Shown in pieces: positions 8,691 through 17,292 of a stretch of DNA of 56,211 nt. The position numbers were made by a program, and so were the translations under genes. This DNA comes from Bacillota bacterium (GTDB lineage Bacteria > Bacillota > Sulfobacillia > Sulfobacillales > JAIMBI01). How positions within the stretch are numbered: position 1 is the stretch's first letter; every line of letters starts with the position of its first letter. Under the pieces are notes generated by a model that worked only from the letters and a program-made list of their open reading frames with translations, was not told where the DNA came from and made no database searches. The stretch lies in contig JAJZWS010000014.1 in NCBI GenBank assembly GCA_021846565.1, positions 1 through 56,211 on the forward strand, written 5' to 3'.

Positions 8691-8717
8691 ATCGCTATTG
8701 TGGTGCACGGAGGGTAG

Positions 8718-9236
8718 GTGGCCAAGCTGGGCGGCGGCGTAGACCAAACCTACACAGATTTTGTGGCGCAAAACGGGGATCGGGCGTTGCGCCTGGCTTT
8801 TGTGACCCTGCATGACCGAACCGAGGCCGAGGATGTGGCTCAGGAAGCGTTTTACCGTCTGTGGCGGCACGCCTTGCGTGCGGGAGCGGACACCCTGTCG
8901 CCCGCGCTGCTGTATCAAACGGTGTTGAACTTGTGCCGAGACCGGATGCGCTACCACCACCGGCATCCGGAAGACAGCGTGGATCCTCAAGATTTGCGGG
9001 CCGGGGCGCCGGCGGGTCCGGATCGCGACCAGGCGCTTGCGGTGTATGAAGCCGTCGGCCACCTGAAGCCGGTCGAGCGACAGGTGATCCTGCTGTTTTA
9101 CTACCTGGACCAATCGTTGAAGGATACAGCCGAGACGCTGGGCCTGTCGGAGCAGATGGTGAAGACGCGCCTGTTTCGAGCGCGCCAGCATCTGCGCCCC
9201 TTCCTGGAGCCCATCGTGCGGGAGGAGGTGAGGTAG
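8718..9236 (+). CDS. ECF-family RNA polymerase sigma factor (second module)
   Basis: A 172-residue ECF sigma factor. Region 2 is seen at HDRTEAEDVAQEAFYRLWRH; region 4 at LKPVERQVILLFYYLDQSL followed by SEQMVKTRLFRARQHLR. The GTG start is placed by GGAGGGTAG immediately upstream. It ends with TAG, and the next gene follows in the same frame after that stop, with a strong AGGAGGTGA inside the last sigma codons. Paralogous in architecture to the module at 2880-4350 but clearly divergent in sequence, so the two probably serve different signals. Confidence 0.9.
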   Translation: MAKLGGGVDQTYTDFVAQNGDRALRLAFVTLHDRTEAEDVAQEAFYRLWRHALRAGADTLSPALLYQTVLNLCRDRMRYHHRHPEDSVDPQDLRAGAPAGPDRDQALAVYEAVGHLKPVERQVILLFYYLDQSLKDTAETLGLSEQMVKTRLFRARQHLRPFLEPIVREEVR

Positions 9237-9275
9237 CTGGACGACGAACGGAAACCCGGGGACCCGCTGGGTCTC

Positions 9276-10679
9276 ATGCTGGACGAGTCCCTCTCCGGTC
9301 TGCACCTGGAGTTCGATCCCCGGTGGACGCCCTCGGCTCATCGCCCGCGGCGCCGCACGATCCGCACGTGGCCGTTCGCCTGGAAGGCCAGCGCGGTCGC
9401 CTTGTTGCTGCTGGGTGTCGGAGCGGCCTCACGGCCGAACGTGGCCCGCCTCCTGATCCACTCGTCAACGCCAACTGCCAGCGCGAGCCATCTTCTGGTG
9501 AAAAGCCCGTGGCCAGGCTTGGCGCCGTCGGCCATTGTGCCCGCGTACGCCAGTGCCGCCAGCGCGAAAGCCAACGAAACAACATATTTGGGTCGGCTCA
9601 GGTGGCAGGGCATACTCACCGATGCAGTGGTATCGTTGAAAACCCCATCCGGCACGATGGCCGTCGGATTCCGCCACTCGGCCGCGGTGTGGGACACGCT
9701 CAACCACCAGATGCAAAACATATCGCCGGCGACCATGCTGGCGCCGGCGACCGGACGCTGGCAGGCGGGCAGCAACAGGCCGCTCACGTCGTTCACCGCC
9801 GCGGGGCCCTACGCGTACGTGACGTCCGGGCCGTTGTGGGCCGTGCTGGACGGCAAGGCCAGCCACTGGGCGACGGCGCCCGGCGTCAACGTGGTGCGCA
9901 GTCAGGTTGCTGCCCTGCCGTCAGATCCGACGCACAGCCTCCTGCTCACCGAGGATGCGGGGGGCACGCAGTATCTTTACGTGCGCAGCGGATTGCGAGC
10001 CAGTTGGACGCCGATCGCTCTTCCGGGGGTCCCTGTCCTTCAAACCGTCGCGGTGGCCAATGAATATTGGGTGCTGGCGGGTGGCGTTATTCGCGTGTGG
10101 ACCCCGGCCGGCACGTGGCGGACCCTCTACGCTCCGCCGAAACACTTTGTGGTGTCGACGTTTGCCGTGAGCCCTGACGGCTCCCGCATCGTCGTGCTGC
10201 TGGTACCCAGCTCAGGAGCGACCGGTGTGGGTCCGCTGCTCCTGTCCAATGATGGCGGTCACCACTGGACGCCTATGACGATGCCGTGGCCCAACGGGTC
10301 GAGTCCTACCAGCCTCGCGCTGGAACCGAATGGTGCGGTGGCGGCCTTCCTGCCGGGGCCACCGGGACTGGTAGAGCAGTACAGCCCCACCCGTGGCGTT
10401 TGGAGCATTCTGCCTACGCCAACCGCCAACAGTGCCGGCACCGGCGCGCTCGCGGCCAACGGCAATGGCAACCTCCTGTACAGCGGCCCGGCGGGACATC
10501 TGTACCGTTACATCCAGCAGGCCGGCGCATGGCAGGCGCTGCCCCCCATCCCCGGGGGCAGCGGCGGACAGCCCCCCACCCTGCTGATGGGTATTGGGGT
10601 CAACGAAGTGGTGGCCAGCAGCCCCCATGGCTGGTTTGTGTTCGTGCCCTCGGCCGCCCCCACGAAAGCGGGCGGCTAA
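9276..10679 (+). CDS. Membrane-anchored protein with BNR/propeller-like outer domain, candidate sigma partner
   Basis: A protein of at least 467 residues. A short Arg-rich N-terminus (PRRRTIRTW) is followed by one transmembrane segment at about 36-52 and about 410 extracytoplasmic residues with repeated beta-strand patterns. One Asp-box of BNR/sialidase repeats is clear (LSNDGGHHW), so a beta-propeller fold is likely. ATG 9276 has no ribosome-binding site. AGGAGGTGA at 9221-9231 is well spaced for CTG 9237 in the same frame, which would add 13 residues; the true start may therefore be CTG. Its place directly after an ECF sigma gene suggests a signal-sensing anti-sigma role, which is inference; no anti-sigma domain was recognised. 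Confidence 0.65.
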   Translation: MLDESLSGLHLEFDPRWTPSAHRPRRRTIRTWPFAWKASAVALLLLGVGAASRPNVARLLIHSSTPTASASHLLVKSPWPGLAPSAIVPAYASAASAKANETTYLGRLRWQGILTDAVVSLKTPSGTMAVGFRHSAAVWDTLNHQMQNISPATMLAPATGRWQAGSNRPLTSFTAAGPYAYVTSGPLWAVLDGKASHWATAPGVNVVRSQVAALPSDPTHSLLLTEDAGGTQYLYVRSGLRASWTPIALPGVPVLQTVAVANEYWVLAGGVIRVWTPAGTWRTLYAPPKHFVVSTFAVSPDGSRIVVLLVPSSGATGVGPLLLSNDGGHHWTPMTMPWPNGSSPTSLALEPNGAVAAFLPGPPGLVEQYSPTRGVWSILPTPTANSAGTGALAANGNGNLLYSGPAGHLYRYIQQAGAWQALPPIPGGSGGQPPTLLMGIGVNEVVASSPHGWFVFVPSAAPTKAGG

Positions 10680-10696
10680 CCATCGCCGACCAGGCA

Positions 10697-10734
10697 CCGC
10701 CCTAGCCGGCCTCGTCCGAGGCTGGCTAGGGCGG
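10697..10734. terminator. Bidirectional hairpin terminator candidate
   Basis: A long inverted repeat: CCGCCCTAGCC pairs with GGCTAGGGCGG, and inside it GCCTCG pairs with CGAGGC around a short loop. It lies between two convergent genes, ending at 10679 (plus) and 10745 (minus), where it can serve both. No long T-run follows, so it may be a non-classical terminator or a processing element. Confidence 0.65.
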
Positions 10735-10744
10735 AATCCGTCCA

Positions 10745-11884
10745 TCACACTCGCTCGATAATCGTAGCAATGCCCATTCCCCATCCGATGCACATGGTGA
10801 TGAGCGCATAGCGTCCCCGCCGTGCCTCCAGTTCGTGCAGGGCGGTCAGGACCAGTCGCGCCCCGGAGGCCCCCAATGGGTGTCCCAGCGCAATCGCTCC
10901 GCCGTTGGGGTTCACGCGAGACCAATCGGGGTGCATGTCAGCGCCCCAGGCCAGGACCACGCTGGCGAACGCCTCGTTGATTTCGACCACGTCCATGTCC
11001 TCGAGCGTGAGGCCCGTACGATCGAAAATCCGGCGGGTGGCGGGTATCGGGCCTGTGAGCATAATCACCGGGTCCACCCCCGAGAGCGCCATGGCCACCA
11101 CGCGCGCGCGCGGCGTGAGACGGTGCGTGGTCAGCCCCCGCTCTGACGCCAGCAGCAGGGCCGCCGCCCCGTCCGTCAGCTGGCTGGAGTTTCCGGCGGT
11201 GACCACGCCGTCAGCCTTGAATGCCGTTTTCAGGGTGGCCAGCTTCTCTAGGGACGTGTCTCGCCGCGGGCCCTCGTCGTGTTGCACCAAGGCCGTATCC
11301 CCGGGTTCGGCGGACGGGACGGGAACCACCTCGGCATCGAATCGGCCAGCGTCCTGCGCAGCCAGCGCCCGCCGATGGCTCTCCAGGCTGAACGCGTCCA
11401 GCGCGTCTCGGTCCAGGTGCCACCGCTCGGCGATCAGTTCCGCCGACAATCCCTGCGGGACGATGTTGTAGCGCTGGAGCAGCCGGGTGTTCAAGCCCGC
11501 GCCATCCGACATCATGGGTACGCGCGACATGGACTCCACCCCGGCGGCCACCATGAGGTCATACGTGCCCGCCATGATCCCCTGCGCACACTGATTAAAG
11601 GTTTCCAGACTCGACCCGCACATGCGGTTGACCGTGGCGCCGGGCACCGTATCTGGAAGCCCGGCCACCAGTGGGAGCAGGCGGCCGAGGTTCAGCCCCT
11701 GCTCGCCCACCTGGGTGCTGACCCCCAGGCGAACGTCGTCAAGAGCACTGGGGTCGATGCCGGTTCGCTCCACCACCGTGGTGAGCGGCACCGCGGCCAA
11801 ATCGTCGGGACGCAGGTGAGCCAGCGCACCACCGCGCCGGCCAAACGGCGTGCGGGCGCCGTCTACCAAATACGCTTCGCTCAT
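10745..11884 (-). CDS. Acetyl-CoA acyltransferase (thiolase)
   Basis: A 379-residue thiolase. The nucleophile Cys89 is in NRMCGSSLE, the catalytic His335 in ALGHPLGASGAR and the second Cys365 in MCIGWGMG, as in degradative 3-ketoacyl-CoA thiolases. It cleaves 3-ketoacyl-CoA to acetyl-CoA and a shortened acyl-CoA. It is the last gene of a three-gene minus-strand run (acyl-CoA dehydrogenase, SCP2 protein, thiolase); its ATG is one base from the stop of the SCP2 gene. That context supports a beta-oxidation role. A biosynthetic acetoacetyl-CoA thiolase activity cannot be excluded from sequence. Confidence 0.92.
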   Translation of the reverse strand: MSEAYLVDGARTPFGRRGGALAHLRPDDLAAVPLTTVVERTGIDPSALDDVRLGVSTQVGEQGLNLGRLLPLVAGLPDTVPGATVNRMCGSSLETFNQCAQGIMAGTYDLMVAAGVESMSRVPMMSDGAGLNTRLLQRYNIVPQGLSAELIAERWHLDRDALDAFSLESHRRALAAQDAGRFDAEVVPVPSAEPGDTALVQHDEGPRRDTSLEKLATLKTAFKADGVVTAGNSSQLTDGAAALLLASERGLTTHRLTPRARVVAMALSGVDPVIMLTGPIPATRRIFDRTGLTLEDMDVVEINEAFASVVLAWGADMHPDWSRVNPNGGAIALGHPLGASGARLVLTALHELEARRGRYALITMCIGWGMGIATIIERV

Positions 11885-11885
11885 G

Positions 11886-12221
11886 TCAGCTCAACAGCCC
11901 GGCGAGCTTCATGGCCAGGGCCATGGACCCGGCAATCGTGAGCCGTCCGGACATAAAGGCGGTCATAGGGTTCAGCCGACCCTCCGCCATGGCCGAAAAG
12001 TCCTGCGCCGTCATAGTGGCGGTGACCCCGGGATCGTCGGCCGTGCCCCGCTCCACCGCCGCGCCATCCTCAGTGATACGAACCACGTAGTCCCCGCCCC
12101 CGTCGCCCGTCAGGCACACCTGGTACACGCCCAGGGATCCGGCCAGCTGTTCCGCCGACTTTCCTGCCAGGCGCTCCCGCAGACCCACCATCAACCCACT
12201 CTCGTTCTCCGGTACCACCAC
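11886..12221 (-). CDS. SCP2 sterol-binding-domain protein
   Basis: A 111-residue stand-alone SCP2 domain, recognised from VCLTGDGGGDYVVRITEDGA followed by VTATMTAQDFSAMAEGRLNP and the hydrophobic C-terminal helix (MSGRLTIAGSMALAMKLAGL). SCP2 domains bind lipids such as fatty acyl-CoA in a hydrophobic tunnel. The GTG start has AAGGGAAG upstream; an internal ATG at 12191 is weaker. Sandwiched between acyl-CoA dehydrogenase and thiolase genes, it may carry or present acyl-CoA intermediates. Confidence 0.85.
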   Translation of the reverse strand: MVVPENESGLMVGLRERLAGKSAEQLAGSLGVYQVCLTGDGGGDYVVRITEDGAAVERGTADDPGVTATMTAQDFSAMAEGRLNPMTAFMSGRLTIAGSMALAMKLAGLLS

Positions 12222-12278
12222 GCCACTTCCCTTCGCATCAAGTTTTCCAGAGACACTCTACCCGTTCGCGGGACGTTC

Positions 12279-13418
12279 TTACATCAGACCCGTCATGACC
12301 CGGCGCTGAATCTCCGACGTCCCTTCGTAGATGCTCATGATCTTCGCGTCGCGAAACCATTTTTCCACCGGGTAGTCGCGCATGTAGCCGTATCCCCCCA
12401 TGAGCTGTACGGCTCGGGTGGCCGTCTCCATGGCCATGTCCCCGGCAAAAGCCTTGGCCATCGACCCTTCCAACTGGCAGCTTTGCTGGTGGTCCGCGAG
12501 CCAGGCCGCGCGGTACGCCAGGAGGCGCGCCGCCTCAATCTTCGTCAGGCTGTCGGCCAGCGGGAACGAAACCGCCTGGTTGGAATAAATGGGCCGGCCA
12601 AACTGTACACGCCCGCGGGTGTAGGCCAATGCATACTCGTACGCGGCGCGAGCCACCCCCACCGCCGCAATCGCCACCGATGGCCGGGAATGTTCCAGCA
12701 TCTTCATGGCACCCAGGAACGCCGCATTTTCCTCACCCAGCCGATTGGCCTCCGGCACCTCCACGTGATCAAAGTGGACTTCGGCGGTATGGCTGGCGCG
12801 CAGCCCCAGCTTCTTGAACTTCTTGCCCCCGGTCAGGCCCGGTGTGTGCCCGTCCACCACAAACGCAGAGACGCCGCCGTATCCCCCCGCCGGATCCGTA
12901 CGGGCAAACACGACGTAGACGTCGGCGATGCCCCCGTTGGTGATGAACGTCTTCGTGCCATTCAGCACGTAGCGGTCGCCGTGGCGCTCTGCCCGCGTGC
13001 TGAGCGCCACTACATCCGACCCTGCCTGCGGCTCGGTGAGGCACATGGCGCCGAGGCGCGGATTCTGGGGGTCGCAGAAAAGCGGCAGCCACTGGCGCCG
13101 CTGGGCCTCGCTCCCCAGCTCCATGATCGGGATGGACGCCAGCCCGACGCCCCCCATCGCGGTGGCAATCCCGGCACAGCCCCAGAAAAGTTCTTCGTGG
13201 ATGATGAGCAGGTCCAACAGGCGCTCAATGCCGCCCCCGCCGTACGCCTCGGGAATGAAATACGAAAGCAGGCCAACCTCCGACGCCTTGGCCATCACTT
13301 CCCAGGGCATTTCTTCGGATTCGTCGTACCGTGCCGCCACCGGGCGCATTTCGCGTTCCGCAAAACCATGCGCCCATTCGCGCAGTGCCCGTTGATCGGG
13401 CGTCAGCTCAAAGTCCAC
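12279..13418 (-). CDS. Acyl-CoA dehydrogenase
   Basis: A 379-residue FAD-dependent acyl-CoA dehydrogenase that introduces the C2-C3 double bond into acyl-CoA. The order of motifs fits the family: MCLTEPQAGSD (FAD/substrate site), YVLNGTKTFITNG, the QFGRPI segment, QLMGGYGYMRDYPVE and the C-terminal IYEGTSEIQRR, whose Glu is at the usual catalytic-base position. The start is a GTG (VDFELTPDQ), supported by AGGAGG six bases upstream; the frame is open to 13910 but that extension is not protein-like. First gene of the fatty-acid run ending at the thiolase. Chain-length preference cannot be told. Confidence 0.93.
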   Translation of the reverse strand: MDFELTPDQRALREWAHGFAEREMRPVAARYDESEEMPWEVMAKASEVGLLSYFIPEAYGGGGIERLLDLLIIHEELFWGCAGIATAMGGVGLASIPIMELGSEAQRRQWLPLFCDPQNPRLGAMCLTEPQAGSDVVALSTRAERHGDRYVLNGTKTFITNGGIADVYVVFARTDPAGGYGGVSAFVVDGHTPGLTGGKKFKKLGLRASHTAEVHFDHVEVPEANRLGEENAAFLGAMKMLEHSRPSVAIAAVGVARAAYEYALAYTRGRVQFGRPIYSNQAVSFPLADSLTKIEAARLLAYRAAWLADHQQSCQLEGSMAKAFAGDMAMETATRAVQLMGGYGYMRDYPVEKWFRDAKIMSIYEGTSEIQRRVMTGLM

Positions 13419-13512
13419 CGTCTGCCTCCTGCTTCGTTCGACCGGCCGCAGTATCTGTCTTCGGCAATAGTTTACCAAAGCAGTATTTGCCGAGGGAAGG
13501 TATTTCGTGTCT

Positions 13513-14175
13513 TTAGTGCCACCCGTACAGGCGCATCGCCTCGGCCACGCGCTGGACCGCGAGCCGGTATGCCGCGCACCGCAGGTCGACCTTCCCCTCG
13601 GCGGCCAGCCCACCCCTGGTCGAAGGCCGCCGTCATCACCTGCTGAAGGCGGGACGAGACTTCCTCGCGGGTCCAGTAGTATCCCCCCCAATTCTGCGCC
13701 CACTCGAGGTATGATGCGTAGACACCGCCTGGGTTCGCCAGAATGGCGAAGCAATGCGGGTCCCGCCGGCGAATGAACTGTCCTCCGCCGCGGGCGTGCT
13801 GGGTCCGTTGGCCGCTTCCACAATGGGGCGCGCGCACACTTCCGCCGGTCACTCCCGCCTTGGCCCCGCCCATGGGTGTCCTGATCTCGGCGCACTTGGC
13901 TGCCCTCCACATCGACAGGCCTTCACCTCGTTTTGGTCGACGCGGGGTTGAAACCCGATCCCGCCTTTGTATGGTCCGCGGACGTCGTCGTGGTGCGACC
14001 GCCAGGCGGGAAAGCTGCCGGTCGTGCCGTCGTCCCGGCGCACCCGGAAGTGCGCTCCGAGCACCCGGCGGGTTTCCTTCCGCATCTCAGATACGGCACC
14101 AGGCAGCGGCAAGGCGCGGCAGGTGTCCTGGAACGCCGCCGGTGTGTTGAGCCATGGATCCGTGCGGTCCTGCAT
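13513..14175 (-). pseudogene. Glutamate dehydrogenase remnant (internally deleted, frameshifted)
   Basis: Pieces of a Glu/Leu/Phe/Val dehydrogenase are spread over several frames in the right order. The ATG at 14175 has a GAGGAGGCG site and gives an N-terminus with DDGTTGSFPAWRSHHDDVRG and GPYKGGIGFQP. Another frame follows with PMGGAKAGV, then PIVEAANGPSTPAAE, then ILANPGGVYASYLEWAQN and YYWTREEV. A last frame gives AYRLAVQRVAEAMRLYGWH and the TAA. Total 663 bases against about 1,250 for an intact gene: most of the NAD-binding domain is missing. The intact enzyme would interconvert glutamate and 2-oxoglutarate. The combination of deletion and several frameshifts argues for true decay. Confidence 0.88.
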
Positions 14176-14263
14176 GGCTCGCCTCCTCGCAACATTCCGC
14201 AGCCGTCGGGCGACCGGGCCCGCGGCCAAGCGCCGGCAGCATTCCCTCAGCCGTCACCACTCG

Positions 14264-15259
14264 TCAGCGCACCAGCAGCGCCAGCAGCACCGATACCCCA
14301 TTTAACGTCGCGTGCGCCGCCGTAGACGACCACAGGGACCGGGTGCGAAAATACACTAGGGCCAGCAGCAGCCCGGCCACCGACAGAGGCAGCCACAGGG
14401 ACAGGTTCAAGTGGGCACCCCCAAAAATGGCGGCCGACAGCAGGGCGGCGGGCCAGAATCCCCAGCGGGCCGCCATACCTCCAAACAGCAGACCGCGAAA
14501 CAGCGCCTCCTCAGCCAACGGGGCCAGGACAACCACCGCCAGCGCCAGCGCAGCGATTCCCAACACCGGCGCATGCGCCGCATGGGGGTCGTACACAAAG
14601 GGGTTGTTGGGATGGACCGGTAGGCGGAACCACACGCTTTCGACCTGGATCAGGAGCGACGACAGTAGGATGATGGCGACGCCTACCGTCACGCCCTGCC
14701 CGATTTCCCGCCAGGAGGTGGACCGCCAGGCGTAGTTGGCCGCGACAAACCGCGTGAACTTCGGTGCGTGGGCCAGCACCAAAAGCACCGTAATGGCTTC
14801 CAGCGGCGGCGTGATGAGATACAGAACCAGCAGGGTGGTCAGGTGCGCCGTGCTGAGCGTCGGCGACGGCAGCGGCACCACCGCGGTGAACACCCCCGAC
14901 AGCAAAATCATCAGCCCCACGCCATAGAACCCGTCGGCCACCGTCACCCGATCGATGGCCGGGCGGGCCCCCAGCCCGGCGGCCAGCGCCGCGAGACCCC
15001 CCGTCAGGAGGGCGATCGGCACACGGGTGGGGGCCGACGGCGGGGCGGCCAGGACAAAAACGGCCGCCGCTGTGACGGCCCCCACCAGCCATGGCGTCCG
15101 GAGCTGATGCCCCGCCGCCACCAGCGCTCCCAGCGTCGCCACGGCGGCCGCTGTGGCTGCCAGCAGGCCAGCCGCGCTGCCGCGGCCTACCGCCGCCGCG
15201 GCGACGACCAGCACCACCCACCACCACTGGGCGCGTTGCCGCGGAGGGACCACCCCCAC
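14264..15259 (-). CDS. CPBP-family (CAAX-type) intramembrane protease
   Basis: About 331 residues with some eight hydrophobic segments and the C-terminal CPBP/Abi signature: Glu-Glu in LAEEALFRGLLFGG, His in FGGAHLNLSLW, and a final AAHATLNG. These are the metal-dependent or glutamic-type intramembrane proteases related to Rce1. The start is uncertain: GTG codons at 15262, 15259 and 15253 all lie just after AAGGAAGGGA; 15259 is used. Divergent from lexA. Substrate unknown; some relatives act in bacteriocin immunity or stress signalling. Confidence 0.82.
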   Translation of the reverse strand: MGVVPPRQRAQWWWVVLVVAAAAVGRGSAAGLLAATAAAVATLGALVAAGHQLRTPWLVGAVTAAAVFVLAAPPSAPTRVPIALLTGGLAALAAGLGARPAIDRVTVADGFYGVGLMILLSGVFTAVVPLPSPTLSTAHLTTLLVLYLITPPLEAITVLLVLAHAPKFTRFVAANYAWRSTSWREIGQGVTVGVAIILLSSLLIQVESVWFRLPVHPNNPFVYDPHAAHAPVLGIAALALAVVVLAPLAEEALFRGLLFGGMAARWGFWPAALLSAAIFGGAHLNLSLWLPLSVAGLLLALVYFRTRSLWSSTAAHATLNGVSVLLALLVR

Positions 15260-15339
15260 CACTCCCTTCCTTAGCTGCGTTACGTCCTTGACTCCTCGCC
15301 TGCGCGGCCGGCGCCGTGGGCCCTTCTCTGGAAAGTTGT

Positions 15340-15353
15340 CGCCTGTATGTTCC
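15340..15353. promoter_or_regulatory. Possible LexA operator (half-match)
   Basis: CGCCTGTATGTTCC lies upstream of lexA and of the divergent protease gene. The right half matches the Gram-positive SOS box (CGAAC-N4-GTTCG); the left half does not. LexA genes are normally autoregulated, so an operator is expected here. Weak. Confidence 0.25.
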
Positions 15354-15427
15354 AAAGGGCCTGCCGGTGCTATGATGCGTGAAAGATGCGCAGGCGCCTG
15401 GTGGGACGACCCCGGGCCAATCGAGCC

Positions 15428-16054
15428 ATGAGAGGAAGGGTCACCATTTCCACCAGACCATCCCGACGCGATGCCATTGTTCAGTATATCTCCCGCTACG
15501 TCGCTGAACACGGATTCCCGCCGTCGGTGCGGGAGATCGCGGTCGCCGTGTCCTTAAAGTCCACGTCCACGGTCGCGTACTATCTGCGCCGCCTCGAAGA
15601 AGAAGGACGCATCAGTCGGGTACACGAACGCTCCCGGGGCATCTCCCTGCCGCGGGAGGCGGAGTCAGATCCCGACCGCGTACCGCTCGTGGGCCGGGTG
15701 GCGGCCGGTCTGCCGCTGTTGGCCGACGAGCAGGTGGAGGACCTGGTCCCGATTCCCCACACCCCCAGCGCGTGGTTTGGGGGTCGCCCCGATTTTGCGC
15801 TTCGGGTGCGCGGGGACAGCATGGAGGGGGCGGGGATCCTGGACGGCGATTTGGCGTTCGTGCACCAGCAAGATGCCGCCGATGACGGTCAGATCGTCGT
15901 GGCGTTGCTGGGCGAGGAAGCGACCTTAAAGCGGTTCCAGCGTGCCCCGGACGCCATTCGTCTCTTAGCCGAAAACCCGCGGTATGCCCCCATCGTGGCG
16001 CGGGATGTGCGCATTCTGGGGGTGTTGGTGGGCATCGTGCGCGGCTACGCCTGA
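15428..16054 (+). CDS. lexA: LexA repressor
   Basis: A 208-residue LexA: the SOS repressor that cleaves itself when stimulated by RecA. The N-terminal winged helix (AIVQYISRYVAEHGFPPSVR and STSTVAYYLRRLEEEG) is followed by the S24 peptidase domain. The cleavage bond is Ala93-Gly94 in VGRVAAGLP, the nucleophile Ser131 in RGDSMEGAG and the general base Lys168 in EATLKRF. The start is not certain: ATG 15428 lacks a good ribosome-binding site, and GAGAGGAAGG just inside the frame would instead suit an unusual ATT at about 15443. An upstream ATG at 15386 is also in frame. Its stop overlaps the convergent ynbB-like gene by 10 bases. recA is in the same window at 36.9 kb. Confidence 0.93.
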   Translation: MRGRVTISTRPSRRDAIVQYISRYVAEHGFPPSVREIAVAVSLKSTSTVAYYLRRLEEEGRISRVHERSRGISLPREAESDPDRVPLVGRVAAGLPLLADEQVEDLVPIPHTPSAWFGGRPDFALRVRGDSMEGAGILDGDLAFVHQQDAADDGQIVVALLGEEATLKRFQRAPDAIRLLAENPRYAPIVARDVRILGVLVGIVRGYA

Positions 16055-17250
16055 GGGGGGACGGCGCCCAGTGCCCCGATGATGGCCCGCGCGGCCAGCA
16101 CGCAGTGTTGCCGCATGACGCCGCCCTGCAGGTAGAGAGTCCAGGGCGGCCTCATGGGCGCATCGGCCGACAGCTCCAACGATCCGCCGGGGACAAAGCC
16201 GCCCTGCGCCATCACGACCGGACTGGGATATCCCGGGATGGCCCACGGTTCCGGGATAACATGGCCGTCCACGGGCGACACGCCCTGCACCGCGCGCGCG
16301 GCCGCCAAGAGCGCCTCGGGGCCCCCGAGCGCCACGGCCAGGATGATGTCGTGGCGGGGCCACGTCTCCGCGGGCGGATCCACCCGATACCCGGCAGCCA
16401 TGAGCAGCTGGGCGGCGGCCGCGGTGCCGATGAGCGCCTCCCCCACCGCATGGGGCGCGTAGAACAGTCCCTGCCAAAACCCGCGTAGATAGGGGCCGCT
16501 GGGACCCAGGTCCGCACCGACGCCCGGCGCGTTCAGCTGGTCAGCCACCAGGTCGATGAGGCGGGCACGGCCTGCCACATAGCCCCCCGTGGCCGCGAGT
16601 CCCCCGCCCGGGTTTTTCAGGAGGCTTCCGGCCAGAAGGTCGGCTCCCCAGTGACCAGGCTCTGACACGTCGGTAAACTCCCCGTAGCAGTTGTCCACCA
16701 GCACCTCGGCCCCCGCTCGATGCGCCTCGACAATGAGCGCCTGCAGTGTGTCCCGCGACCAGGAAGGCCGGTGCTGGTAGCCGCGCGATCGCTGCAGATA
16801 CACCCAGTCAGGACTGTCGGCCAGTGCCGCCTGCCAAGAATCAGGCTCCACGCCCGTGTCGCTCACCGGCACGCAGGTGACGCGGGCCCCGTGCCGCACC
16901 ACGCTGCCGCGGTGAGCACCGGACGGATCCAGCAACGGAGCCAGCGTGTCATACACCGGTCCCACGATCACCACGTGTTGGCCCCGATCCACCACGGCTC
17001 TGACCATGGACGCGAGGGCGCTGGTCCCGGACGCCCACTGGGGCCGCACCAGCGCCGCTTCGGCGCCCATCAGGCGTGCGTAAACCTGTTCCAGCTTGTC
17101 GCGTCCCACATCTCCGTAGCCATACCCTTCGCTGCCCATGAGATCAGGGGCAGACAGGCGTACCGCACGAAAGGCGGCCAGCACCCGCTCCAGGTTCCGC
17201 TCGGCCAGGTGCTCGGCGGCCGCCGCCACCGTCGTCGTCAAGTCCCACAC
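16045..17250 (-). CDS. ynbB: PLP-dependent enzyme of the YnbB / aluminium-resistance / methionine gamma-lyase-like family
   Basis: A 401-residue fold-type I PLP enzyme. The cofactor lysine is Lys212 in AGSLLKNPGGG; Asp186 (VLVDNCYGEF) is placed to contact the pyridine nitrogen. The GSEGYGYGDVGRDKLEQVYA segment near the N-terminus is characteristic of the Firmicutes family named aluminium resistance protein or YnbB. The actual reaction is not established for most members; they resemble cystathionine lyases. GTG 17250 sits very close to AGGAGGGG; an in-frame TTG at 17241 has better spacing. In many Firmicutes this gene lies near spoVK/hflX and lexA, as here. Confidence 0.85.
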   Translation of the reverse strand: MWDLTTTVAAAAEHLAERNLERVLAAFRAVRLSAPDLMGSEGYGYGDVGRDKLEQVYARLMGAEAALVRPQWASGTSALASMVRAVVDRGQHVVIVGPVYDTLAPLLDPSGAHRGSVVRHGARVTCVPVSDTGVEPDSWQAALADSPDWVYLQRSRGYQHRPSWSRDTLQALIVEAHRAGAEVLVDNCYGEFTDVSEPGHWGADLLAGSLLKNPGGGLAATGGYVAGRARLIDLVADQLNAPGVGADLGPSGPYLRGFWQGLFYAPHAVGEALIGTAAAAQLLMAAGYRVDPPAETWPRHDIILAVALGGPEALLAAARAVQGVSPVDGHVIPEPWAIPGYPSPVVMAQGGFVPGGSLELSADAPMRPPWTLYLQGGVMRQHCVLAARAIIGALGAVPPQA

Positions 17251-17292
17251 CCCTCCTGCCGCTGGCCCGAGTATAGCAGGCTAGACCCAGGC

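Noticed and set aside
8718-10679. TAG read-through producing a sigma/membrane-protein fusion
   Set aside because: The two parts are in one frame, but a strong ribosome-binding site lies at the junction, so separate initiation is the simpler explanation. No hairpin or recoding signal was seen.
11850-13646. 598-residue plus-strand frame across thiolase, SCP2 and acyl-CoA dehydrogenase genes
   Set aside because: Opposite-strand shadow caused by high GC; the minus-strand proteins carry full catalytic motifs.
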